From: Apophysomyces variabilis | Lineage: Eukaryota > Mucoromycota > Mucoromycetes > Mucorales > Mucoraceae | Assembly (NCBI GenBank): GCA_002749535.1 | Contig: MZZL01000387.1 | Span: 498,090-562,089 of the forward strand | Length of the DNA: 64,000 bases | Direction of reading: 5' to 3' | Shown: positions 38,594 to 49,600 of the stretch, in pieces | Numbering within the stretch: position 1 is the first letter of the stretch | Layout: every line of letters starts with the position of its first letter | Notes under the pieces: generated by a model | The model's input: only the letters and a program-made list of their open reading frames with translations | The model's database searches: none | What the model was told of the DNA's origin: nothing | Program-made: the position numbers and the translations under genes

Positions 38594-39793
38594 TAGGTCT
38601 TAGGCTAATTTATTATTGTATTTAAACAATATATAGGATCACGCCATAATAACGAGGATCATGAGCCTGAGACCAAAGCTATCAGTAGTATACGTGAAAG
38701 GTGTATTGGAGCGCTCTATACCCTGGAGCAAATGTTTAATGACGCCGAAAATGACCAACAGCTGCTAAATATCCTGGGAAAAGTAGAGTCGGCAATAAAA
38801 GAATCAAAGCAAGTTTCTGTTGCCGATATCAAACTTCCAACCCTAGTTGTGCCAAAAGGTCGGCCAAAAGGTGCATTAGGAAGTCGATTACCTTCTGGCT
38901 TTGAGATTGCTGAAGCCGAAAAGAAAGACGACAAGGAAGTGGATAGGGATGTATTCATACTTCCCAACAAACGAAAATCTGTCGATCAAGAAATTGATGA
39001 CTTCCCGACCAAGAGGTATTCTGGAGCTTCAAGTTAATCGTAACTGTTAATATGCGTTACTAGATCACGTGCAGGAGTGCCATATGAACATGTTGATAAT
39101 GCAGATTTCGTTGTTGATGAAAACATTCCTCGAGATAATTATATCAACACTGTAGATGTTCGTGGAGATGGATATTGTGGATTCAGAGTACTGGCACTAC
39201 TTCTGAAAGGTGATGAAGATGAATTTCCTTCGGTTAAAGAACAAATGCTTCAACAACTTGACAGCAACACAGAAATATACAGGAATTATTACAACTATCC
39301 TGTTGAGCAATTGCGAAAAATAGTTGAATACGGACATAAGCTCGATAAACCATCAAAGAATGCACCAAGTCTAGGATGTAGTTATGAATACTGGTTTGAC
39401 TCGAGTATTTGCGTTCAACTGGCCTGCGACACGTTTAACGTTCCTATCGCCGTTTTCTCGGACGCTGGTAAGCGTTCAGTGGCTACTGATGAAGGGGAGG
39501 AACTGGCCGATATTCACCCCCCGGTTTTGCACCTTCCATATGACGGCCCTATTGACCAAAAAAAGCCGCCATCTCCTTTGGTTATGCACTTCGTTCATGG
39601 AAATCATTGGGCTACTGTTGTCATGAAACGTAGTAGAAAAATGGTATGGCCTCCTATTTATTACAAACATAAGGAGGTCTGTGCAAAGTTAGGTCTAGAT
39701 GATAAGGTTAGGTCTTTCTGGAATCGTCACCTCTCGATCAAAAAGCCTAAAAAGAAGACAAGCAACGTTGACAAACCAGTTATTCTTGATTAA
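38594..39793 (+). CDS. OTU-domain cysteine protease module of the MULE
   Basis: After an intron ending near 38637, the frame reads SRHNNEDHEPETKAISSI and then a linker with PKGRPKGALGSRLPSG. A second intron (about 39028-39071) leads to the OTU domain. Catalytic residues are visible: Asp and Cys in VRGDGYCGFRVLALLLKG and His in HFVHGNHWATVV. The spacing is normal for OTU deubiquitinase-like proteases. It ends with a Lys-rich tail. In the source element it was probably the C-terminal part of the transposase polyprotein, not a separate gene; the open OTU frame itself has no break. A host-like OTU protein is unlikely given the continuous frame with the linker and SWIM region. Substrate unknown. 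Confidence 0.78.
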
Positions 39794-40346
39794 TTTGATA
39801 ACTATATTTCATTATATATTTTAATGACTAATCGAGGAATTCTAAGTTTTGTAATCTTTTTTTTTTTTAGTTTTCTGAACATCAATAGATTTACGCTTTG
39901 TTTATCCATAACATAATTATAATTATCCGTACATATAAAGGAAAAATTGTCATACTGTTGAATAATTTAATGTAATTTCTAAGAGCAATACTTGATAATT
40001 GCATAAAAAGTAAAGATAGCCTTTACATATTTAAAAAAATAAAGTAAATGCTAAAAAGTTTGACCAAGGGACCTTAATGTGACTTGCAAAATTACTTCTT
40101 CGGCAATGCCGTTCTTTTTTTTTTTTTTTTGGTCTCATTGCAAGTAAACTGTTTTGAATTGAAATCATGGGTGCATTGAGTACGTCATTTCTTAATGTTG
40201 ACCGAGCATAAAGTGCTCATAGCGATACTTTTATAGAGGGAAAGAAAGCACGTAACGCTAACCGCTTGAATGGAGGCAGTAAGTTCATGTTGCATATTGA
40301 TTGTCTCGGCCTGTCAGCAAATATTCAACCATTGCTTCCGATTTAG
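39794..40346. other. AT-rich gap between MULE and GTPase gene
   Basis: Contains long oligo-T tracts (about 39859-39870 and 40116-40130) and no recognisable exon. The missing N-terminal exon(s) of the GTPase would be expected here. A candidate donor site gtaagt near 40278 follows a basic reading frame, but no start codon fits. Confidence 0.4.
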
Positions 40347-41909
40347 AGCTTAAGAAAGATCCTGGTGTACCGAATCTATCCCAATTTTTGCAAAAGAAAA
40401 AGAACAAGGAGTTAGAGCAGCAAAAGAAAAAGGTAGGTTTGGATGGTAAAGCTAGAAAATAGAGCAGGAAAGAGCTAAAGCAACATAAAGCAGAGGGAAT
40501 CAAGACATGACCATGACGAAGTGGAAATGAGCGAAGCGAATCCGCTATTGGATCTTCTTCGACAAAACGAGGAGCGTCAACGTGAATACGATGGCATGAT
40601 GAGCAGTACAAATGAAGACAGTGAGAAGATGATACAAGACGGCGCAGCAGCAGGTCAAAAAGATAACTCAAAAAAGGCCTATTACAAAGAGTTTAAGAAG
40701 GTGCTGGAGAATGCGGATGTGGTGTTGGAGATCTTAGACGCCCGTGATCCATTGGGTACTCGAACACGTCATGTAGAACGAATGATTATGGATAGTGGAT
40801 TGAACAAACGTGTTATCTTGGTTTTGAATAAAATCGGTAAGCCATTAGCAGAAAAAGTGTTCTGTTTTTTTGTTGGGCTAAAGAAGAAGCAACAAAAAAA
40901 AAGATTTGGTTCCCAAGGAGAATGTTGAAAGCTGGCTTAAATACCTCCGAAATGAGTATCCCACAATTGCTTTCAAGGCTTCCACGCAAAATCAGAGAAA
41001 AAACCTTGGACAATCTTCGGTATCAACAGATGCAGCAAGCGATAAAATGCTGAATTCGTCCGAATGTTTGGGTGCTGATACATTGGTCAAATTGCTTAAA
41101 AATTACTGTCGCAACGTCAACATCAAAACGTCGATCACCGTTGGTATTATTGGCTATCCAAATGTTGGTAAATCTTCCGTCATCAATTCCCTCAAACGAT
41201 CCAAAGTATGTGGTGTTGGATCCACACCAGGATTTACCAAAGTCGCACAACAAATCACCTTGGACAAAAACATCAAATTGTTGGATTGCCCCGGTATTGT
41301 CTTTGCAGCTCAAGGTCAGGATGGACAGACGGATGCGGAAATTGCATTGCGAAACTGTGTCAAGGTGGAACTGTTAGAAGACCCCATCACGCCAGGTAGC
41401 ATAAAATAGAGAAAATGGAACACGGATTGGATGATTTCGATTGGCTTTACTGAATTTATTTTGTCTTAGTGGAAGTGATCACGTCAAGATGCTCTATGGA
41501 ACAGCTTTGCGCGATATATAACGTTGGTTTCTTTAATAATGCACATGAATTTTTGGTTCTACTTGCAATGCAGCGTGGAAAACTGAAAAAGGTATGACAA
41601 AAATGGAAGGAAAAGAAAAAATACTAAAAGGTCTTACGTTCTTGTTTTGTAGGGAGGTATTCCAGATACAGAGTCTGTAGCACGAGCTGTTCTGCAGGAT
41701 TGGAATGGAGGGAAAATCCCATTCTTTACTGTGCCACCTGCAACAACAAACGTTCATGTGGATGCTGCCATTGTCTCTGCATGGAGTAAGGAGTTTGATA
41801 TGAGCCAATTACCAAACGAAATGGTCAGTACAGCATAGCACAAAACAAAAATGCAATGCACCTAACTAAGGATATGTTTTTATTTTGGCAGGATGTATTA
41901 CCGGCATAG
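40347..41909 (+). CDS. nucleolar circularly permuted GTPase, nucleostemin/Nug1 (GNL3) family, 5' end unresolved
   Basis: GNL3/Nug1-type GTPases act in nucleolar 60S ribosome assembly and export. Exons: 40347-40432, 40491-40836, 40904-41395, 41470-41591, 41653-41823 and 41892-41909. The order of GTPase motifs is permuted: DARDPLGTR and [13 protein letters not shown] (G4) come first, then [17 protein letters not shown] (G1), GSTPGFTK (G2) and LLDCPGIVF (G3). The C-terminal part has [19 protein letters not shown] and [10 protein letters not shown], typical of the family. The 40433-40490 intron uses an unusual acceptor after ataaag, but it restores one open frame. The basic N-terminal nucleolar segment (about 60 residues before LKKDPGVPN) is not found, so the gene may be truncated at its 5' end or begin with an exon I cannot place. 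Confidence 0.75.
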
Positions 41910-42714
41910 AAAGATGACTAACAAAGAAAAAGCCACGTACATCCATTCAAGAAAGGGAAACAAGCCGACTTTTTTACATGTACTTTTTTTTATCTGTTAT
42001 ATGATCGTTTGCATTAAGAAAGAAATATATATACGCATACATCGTACTGTTAAATAAGTAATAGCAACGAAGAAAACCGATTGAGTACGGAATTGGTAGG
42101 TCCACCTTTTATGCATCCCAACGATGGTCGACAACTCCGTCTTCCCATTTGCATATGCACATGTTTCGTTTACACCACGCATCTCACGTTCCCTTTCCCT
42201 GGATATATCGAAACTAAACAAAACATGTTTTACTCGTTAAATAAGCACCATATGTATAGTATAGTAAATAAATCGTGTCTTGCAGATTTCATTTAATGCA
42301 TTGCAAAATCTGACCTTGATGTTAACATATCTATAGGTTCAGAGGCCCCCATCCAGATCATATCCACTCTATTGAAAGCGCAAGGATACACAAATGACCC
42401 TTTGCTGATCATTTCGTACGTAGGTCACCTTGACGACTCGCAGTGAATCTCAAATTTCCATCTTGAAAGTTCGATTTGCTCAGCTGATGGACTGTAAAGA
42501 GTATTAGATATGACAATTTAGTTTGCAGATTCTGCAGGTATCATATATCAGTCTGGAGATTGCTTTCATATTTCTGAGCCATTGGATTCTATGGAAGAGA
42601 GACGCGATTGAATTTCAAGTATAGCGGAATTAGCTCTTGAAAAAACCGTATATTTGTATTTACGAGAAGGCTATCTATAGTTTGCTATTTTGTTCGTTTT
42701 TCTCTTTGTTGTTT
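41910..42714. other. intergenic region between convergent genes
   Basis: Terminator region of the GTPase gene and of the MAK-type kinase gene. Only short frames are present and none is recognisable. Confidence 0.45.
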
Positions 42715-45239
42715 TTACAGGACCTTTAACCACATCCAGTCGCTCTTCTTCGGATGACTAAAAGGAAAAAGAGCGCGTTTAATTTTAGAGTAAACCTTTT
42801 TCCCTAGCTTTTACCTTTCTTCTTCCGAGACTGTTTCCGTGCTAGTGGAATCATGATCATACAAGGTTTCATCGGATGACTGCTTTGTGCAAGGGTGATA
42901 TAACATATTAAACGAGGGATTTTGGGATAATGGATGCTGAAGCATCGTTGTCGGGGAAGTGATATGTGCAAATGCGGTAGATGCAGTATGTGCGCAGGTG
43001 GCATTAGCCATCATGGTGGGAATGCATCCCGTACGATGACCCAAAGCTTTGTGAGGCTGGCACATTTGTTTGAACATTATGTTGCAAAAACTCTCCCGGC
43101 AGGGTATTGTTGTGGCGGTGGTGTTGGTGCTGACAGTGGTCGGGCTAGACTTGGCTGTAACTAACGACATGCATACATCTTCGACCGTGGGATGTCTCCA
43201 TGTACCATGTGGAACAATATTATCGGAGTGAAATGTTGGATTTTCCACTGTCATCGTCTGCGATAGATGAAATCCAAGGCGTCGATGAGTATGCTTCTGT
43301 TCATCGTCTGTACCGACATAGTGTCGTTTATGACTTGGTGTTGTTCGAATGTATTCTGCGTCTTCACGTGGCTGCAATATGTGCTTAGCAAGCTCCTCGT
43401 TATCTATTGTTTGTTTCGTATCTACGTCTTCCATCGACGGCAAATGTTTGGAACTAATCGGCCATCCCTTCGCCGATCCTGCAGAATCTGTCGCTGTGTT
43501 TACTAGCGAACTGCAGTTCGGAGGAGCCAAGGGTGGTAATGACGATGCATGATCTGTTTCGCTGGATATTGATCGAAGTGTCGGTTTGCTCTCGGATGTA
43601 TCCATTTGTTCTTCCGAGCTGTGTGGGTTCGGCGGATGAAGAAGCTGCTTCTGTTGTGATGGAATTGTCTGACAAAAATCATCAGGAAGGGATTTGGACA
43701 GCTGAAGAGGCGACACCGTCAGTACCGGCAAATCCTGACGAATTGTTTGATGATCATGCACTGTACGGTCATCCGATGTCGTGAGTGGTGTGAGTGCCTG
43801 CAATTTCATTCGTTGGATATGGCGTTTAGATGCAGTCTTCTTTTCAGGAGCCTTGGTGAAAGTGACTGGTAACGATGAGTGTTCTAGGAAGAAGTCATGT
43901 TGAAGGGCATCGGCTGCTTTTAGTCTTTGTTCTGGATTGAAAAAGAGAAATTGACGTATAAGATCTAACATGAGTGGTGATGCATTGGGTATGACAGATT
44001 CGAGAGGTTTTGGTAACAGCTAAAACAGATATAAATAAACAAGTTAAGCTTTACCCATCTTCATCGCGGTTATTTTCTTTTACCGGTGGGAATTCGAAGC
44101 CTATTTTATGAGCTAATTTGACACCTTCGCGCCATTCTCCTCCACCGTCCGAAGCGCAAAGGGTAGAAGAGGATGATTTGGATCGTGTAACAGGTAAGCT
44201 GGTCCATGCACGTTGCTCTGTTCCGTCCAAAGTCTTCCTCCGAGCGAATCCGGGGCTAGCCTTCTTTTCTGGCTTCGAACTTTTCTTTCGGGCAAATAAC
44301 AATTTGTTTCCGGGACTTCCCATGAGTTCACATATCTTGTATAGCTGGTCAATTTCTGATTGGCCCGGGAAGAGTGGAGTCAAAGTGATCAATTCCGCAA
44401 AAATGGCGCCCACGGCCCATAGATCCACAGGGTAAGAGTAGTTGGTCGAACGCAGTAAGACTTCCGGTGCTCGATACCTAATTTTGGTTTTGTTTTTTAG
44501 CCATCTCATGAACGTTACTTTATTTTTTGCTTACCATCGTGTGCTGACGTATTCCGTATAAGGTGGATTGCTGTGAATTTCCCGAGCAAGGCCAAAGTCT
44601 GCTAACTTAATTCGTCCTGTGCCTGCACCAATCAGGAGATTTTCAGGCTTCATATCTCGGTGAAATACATTGTTTTGGTGAATATGCGCCAGGGCAGCCA
44701 AGATTTGACGTCTAGTATATTAGAATATGAGAACCACAGGTGGCATTTCACGTTGACGGTAGAGATCTTACACGATGTCCCGCATCTCACGTTGTTCAAA
44801 TGGTTTAGCAGCTTGTCGGCGTTCTTTCATCAGTTGGTACAGATTACCGCCATCCATGTATTCCATGACGAAGTAAAAGTCGTGGGTTGGTGCAAGAAAA
44901 CTGTCATAAAGCTGAACAATGTTGACATGTGAGGGTAGTTGTTTCATCAGCTGAATCTCGCGTATATTGTTGCACTCATCGGGTGTTGTGAACTTCTTTT
45001 TTATGGCTTTGATGGCGACCTACAAAGGTTGGAGTTTTTCTTTTTCTTTAGCGAGGAATGAGGAGGAAGAGGTGGGGGTATTGTATGTCTTTCTTGCTTG
45101 TTTCCTTCTTCTTAAAATGAAAAAGACTTACAATTTTTTGAGTGTGTTTATGTTTTGCTTTATGCACTGATCCAAAGGAGCCTGTTCCAATTTCTTCCAA
45201 GAAGTCGTAATCATCGTAAGGGGAAGCTTCTTTTGTCAT
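42715..45239 (-). CDS. MAK/ICK/Ime2-family protein kinase
   Basis: CMGC kinase related to animal MAK/ICK, fission yeast Mde3/Pit1 and budding yeast Ime2, used in meiosis or cilium/morphogenesis control. Exons 45132-45239, 44772-45019, 44535-44711, 44084-44477, 42815-44019 and 42715-42757 give about 724 aa. Features: [14 protein letters not shown] (G-loop), VAIKAIKKK lysine, [18 protein letters not shown], activation-loop TEY in [18 protein letters not shown], and [15 protein letters not shown]. Between [17 protein letters not shown] and the final kinase helices lies a basic insert of about 100 residues ([18 protein letters not shown]) unusual for the family. The roughly 370-residue C-terminal tail is rich in Ser, Thr, His and Pro. 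The donor at 44083 could instead be about 30 nt further downstream. Confidence 0.87.
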
Positions 45240-45430
45240 TCTCTTATTGAAAATGATCTATACAATATACAATAGGATGGTCCGTGATTTTGATTGAATA
45301 GTAGAAAAAGAAGGGGTTTCTGTTTTTAGTGGAATAAAACCCCCAAATTGAAGGAATGACGGGAGAAAAGGGAAAAAAAAAACGTAAACCAAAAAAAAGG
45401 TGGGATTTTCCTTTATTAATTTTTTAACCT
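45240..45430. other. promoter region of the MAK-type kinase
   Basis: Short stretch between the kinase start and the minisatellite. It contains oligo-A/T tracts and no coding sequence. Confidence 0.4.
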
Positions 45431-45947
45431 CCAGCTTTTTTTTTTTTTTTTTTTTTTTTTTTCTTTTTCTTTTCCCCTTTTTTTTCCCCTTGGACCCATT
45501 TTTTTTTTTTTCGTTTAATTTTTCATTTTTTAAAATTTTTCCTTTTTTTTTTTTTTTTTCTTTTTCTTTTCCCCTTTTTTTTCCCCTTGGACCCATTTTT
45601 TTTTTTTTCGTTTAATTTTTCATTTTTTAAAATTTTTCCTTTTTTTTTTTTTTTTTCTTTTTCTTTTCCCCTTTTTTTTCCCCTTGGACCCATTTTTTTT
45701 TTTTTCGTTTAATTTTTCATTTTTTAAAATTTTTCCTTTTTTTTTTTTTTTTTCTTTTTCTTTTCCCCTTTTTTTTCCCCTTGGACCCATTTTTTTTTTT
45801 TTCGTTTAATTTTTCATTTTTTAAAATTTTTCCTTTTTTTTTTTTTTTTTCTTTTTCTTTTCCCCTTTTTTTTCCCCTTGGACCCATTTTTTTTTTTTTC
45901 GTTTAATTTTTCATTTTTTAAAATTTTTCCTTTTTTTTTTTTTTTTT
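45431..45947. repeat. 97-bp minisatellite, five near-identical tandem copies
   Basis: The marker tggacccat recurs at 45491, 45588, 45685, 45782 and 45879, a constant 97-bp period. Each unit has an oligo-T run, ctttttcttttcccc, ccttggaccca, a second T run, cgtttaatttttcat and taaaatttttcc. A diverged sixth marker (ccccatggaacc, about 45974) follows a CT microsatellite at 45952-45970. The open frames across it are repeat artefacts. Strongly strand-asymmetric: pyrimidines on the plus strand. Confidence 0.93.
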
Positions 45948-46083
45948 GTGATCTCTCTCTCTCTCTCTCTCCCCCTTTTTTGCCCCATGGAACCAATATT
46001 TTGGTCATGCGATGAATATACACTATGTACAAGTTGCCTCTTTTCTTTTTTTATTTATTTACTTTTACTTGAAGTATATCTCA

Positions 46084-46322
46084 ATGGCAGAAATTACAAT
46101 TTGTTTTTTTGGTAGAAAAAAGGCCTTTACTATTGACGATGTCGACGAAGGTTTGGATCCGTCAGCAATTTATGCATTGAGGCAACAATCCCCCCTATAT
46201 CATATGAGTAATACGTAAGTTTATTCTATCTACAACAAACCACGCCATCTTTTTTCTTTTCTGTACTCACCTGTGACAGCAGCAGAAACAATAACTACAA
46301 ATGGAACGGCTTCTTTCGGTAA
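46084..46322 (+). CDS. possible two-exon small protein, 57 aa
   Basis: Exons 46084-46214 and 46280-46322, with donor gtaagt and a pyrimidine-rich acceptor ending gacag, join in frame. The product starts MAEITICFFGRKKAF and ends NNNYKWNGFFR. No known domain. It lies directly next to the minisatellite. A genuine donor/acceptor pair argues for transcription, but a 5' exon of something else, or chance, cannot be excluded. Confidence 0.35.
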
Positions 46323-46683
46323 TCTTTGGCTTGCAAGATGTAAACGGCTGAGAATCATTTTTTACAATGTATCTGTATAGATTTTGGGAGAAACCAGCGT
46401 AATCTGGTTTTCTTTTTTATAGAGATTTTAATAAGAAACATGATATCATGAGAAAATAATACTTAACCAATCTTCATTCATTGAGACTGAACAGTTCATA
46501 TGCTTGATACATCTACTTAGCGCCCAAAAAAGGTGAGACATGGTATCGATCAAAAAGGGAAATAGATGCATTTGAAACAACCTGCTTTTTTAGTCCTTCA
46601 TTGCCGTCCAATTGCTCCAGTAAGCGAAAAACCAGACCACACCATGTCCGTCCCTTTGTCAAACTACTTGCGCTTAAAATGGG
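46323..46683. other. intergenic region downstream of the ZIP4-like gene
   Basis: No domain-bearing frame. It contains the likely terminator of the minus-strand ZIP4-like gene. Confidence 0.35.
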
Positions 46684-49600
46684 TTATTGCAAGAAACCCC
46701 TGTCAAAAACGACAAAACGAACAGCTAATGAAGTGCATCTTACTGGAAACATGTGACACCTTCGTTCCATGCAATGACAATTAAGTAATACAGTTCATTT
46801 TGTGGGAAGTTCTCAAATATAAATAAATTAGAAACAAGGTTCGGTCAGCCCACTTTTTTAAGAGATAAACTTACCACGTTGGATCGCTGCATAAAACTCA
46901 AGACGGACTCGAGGCACCAGAAAGCCTCGGTTTTATTGTTCGACAATGCGATAGAAACAAAAAGCCGAACCCACTTAGCGTATCGACTACCATCATTGAA
47001 CGCATCCCTTTGTTGCAGCATTTCAAGAATTGGCTAAATAGATCGATCAGGTTACAGTCTTCTATAACCTCTAGGCCACCTTGAGTATCTCTAGCGCATC
47101 TATATACAAAACTGAGTAATACTCAAAACCACCCACTGCTTAGTTACTTTCAGCATGATAATTTGGATGTTGCAGCGCGATGCCTACACAAAGAAAAGGG
47201 AAGAAGAACGCGATCATATCATAGTTTTCCATGTGTAGCTTTACCTGCAAGCCTCTCATAAACATCGATAGACATGTTTTGTTGCCGCATTTCCTATAAA
47301 TCAAGAAGAAAAAAAACACGTTTGTCCCTGAGACACAGAGCAGTTGATCCCTCGGGCCGCACCTGCAGCCGCTGAAGCACTTTTTCAAAGGTATCAAGCT
47401 TTACGCGAGCCTCTATTTCATAGAAACATGCCAACAAGTTCAGAGCATTCCCATACTCGGATTCCAACGTGGTTATCCCGTCTTTAAACTGCTTAACGTT
47501 CTCTAACAACTTGACGTAATCATGCGTTTCCTATTGTTTCGAGTGTCATTTCGAAGAAGCTTCGGTACAATGCAAACCTTTCTTGACTTGCTCCGAAATT
47601 CAGTAATAGTGCAGATAAATACACATATCCTTTGGCGGTCATCCATACGCTCTTTGACACCTTGCAGTCCAATCAGCTAAAATAACCATTGCAATCACTC
47701 CTAAGGACCGATATCAACTGCAACAGAAGCTACCTTATGTACTAACAGAAGAAGATCGTTGCTGTGATCAATGCTTCCTCTTGTAAGACATTGCAAACCA
47801 ATATTCCAAGCTAACCGCAATTAGCCACTGCTTCTAATTATAAAGTTATTGCACCTGTTGTTATAAACCAGTCTAGATTAGAAACAATTTCATCAGGTAA
47901 AGGAAGATTTCCGGAGTTACAAGTCTCCAGCAGCAATTCATAAGCTGTATAAAGCACCAAACAGCCAGAAACACTTCAATTATTTCCGCTCCATACGACA
48001 CAACCATGCATTTACCTTGCTGCATATGTAGGGCAACTTCCTCAATGTATTCATTGCTATAGCTTGTATTAGAACGCAATTGTTAAGCACATGTCGGGTA
48101 ATTTACCCGTCGATAGTCTGAGTGTCAATATCGCCGTTCGTAAGAAGACGGATAAATAATCTGGCGTTTGCAGCTGAGAAGAGTCCTTGTCGCTGTATCA
48201 GTTCGTTCCTTACTTTATAATTTCTAATATGTGGACCATGTGATCTCCTTGAGACCGAACACATTGTTCCTTGGATGATATTGTGTGTTCCAGTAGTACT
48301 TTTAATAGAGATTTGTGCTGTGCCTAAGAAGACTCTCTGGCATATCTGGTTTCATTTCGCTAGTAACAATGCTCACCTTGTAGCATGCAAATGCAGCTAT
48401 GGATACCATCTCGCATGTGAAATCAGGGTACCGTATCAACTGTCCAAGTATGTCTGTTGCTTTCAGCCAAAAGAGACGATAAATACTCTGTCATTTGTAG
48501 TCATGATTACCTTGACTTATATCTCCATCATTCCGAATAAGGCTAACTTCAAGTAACAACAGACAATCCAATACTGATACTGTTACATTATCCTCCATCC
48601 TTTCCTTGAGACATGTAAAAGCAGCGTCAATATTTCCATTTTCCATATGGCAGAAAGCTATTTTTCTTTTGAAAAGTAAACCAATCAATAATGAAGTGAA
48701 TCGTTAAATAAAAGTGTCGAACATACCTAGTCAATGTCGAACGATTTTCATGATCATTAGGTGTAGTCAAGCTGAGGGACCATGTGTATTGGTACCACAT
48801 TAATGCAGCTTGATAGTCTTTACGCTACAAAGCTACAAGTTATAAAGGGCTGCTTTTTACTCGTCCTACTAAACCTTGTATAATATATCGCCAGTTCGCC
48901 AGAGAATCTACGACGGCCAAGTATCGAATTTTGAGTAGATAATTTTCTTATATTTCTCTTTTAATATACCAATTGACAAACACCAAGTTCGCTTTCTTTG
49001 ATTTTGACTCTTGCAAGAAAGATGCCTATCAAAAGAAAAACCTTTTTAGCCTTTCCCAGTATCATCTTGCTGCTACAACCGCACCGTTCATGGTAAAGTT
49101 CAGTATGCTTTCGACTGCACAAGCTTTTTTTAATGCTGCCTCCGAAAGGATGTGAAGCTTCAATAAATATAACGAGGAACATGTTATCACGGTCTCTTCG
49201 TCTGAATTCCAGACATCGTCTCGCCTTTGAATCAGCAGATCTATACCGTTGGCTAGGCTATCCAGACTAAAGTGCATCCGAGTAAGTTCCCAGGTCTACT
49301 AACGATATTGGAACGGTCTAACCCACCTAAGCGTATCCAGCAGCATACGTATCATTGCTCCTAAACTGTGATAGTAATTATCAATATGAGCATGATAGAC
49401 CGTAAGCGAAAAACAGACGTACATACGGAATTGCGCTTTGTCCAGATCGCAAGTCTCTATAGCTTCAAAAAATGCTTTTGCCCAACAAAGTTGAGCAAAG
49501 ATCCTGTTTTATAGAAAGGTTTTACTTACCTGTCTCGATATTGGCTAGCTTGTCAGATTGAATATGTTTCGTAAGCATTGTAAGTTTGGCCATGTGAAAG

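Larger units (their letters stand above)
36657..39793 (+). mobile_element. Mutator-like (MULE) transposon carrying an OTU protease domain, decayed
   Basis: Class II element encoding FAR1-like DNA-binding, MULE transposase, SWIM zinc finger, linker and OTU cysteine-protease modules in one continuous plus-strand gene. The left limit is set at the first of the repeated cggacaaaaac motifs and the right limit at the OTU stop codon. True ends are not known, because no matching terminal inverted repeat or 9-bp target duplication could be found by eye. At least three frame breaks (near 37785, 38255 and 38580) show it no longer makes a full transposase. Accessory protease domains occur in some MULEs of other lineages; the OTU version is less familiar. 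Confidence 0.8.

Noticed and set aside
40433..40520. Apparent frameshift in the GTPase gene
   Set aside because: An intron from 40433 to 40490 restores a single open frame, so no indel is needed.
45258..46032. Phe-rich and Lys-rich long open frames on both strands
   Set aside because: They are produced by the 97-bp minisatellite with oligo-T runs; their translations repeat with the unit.
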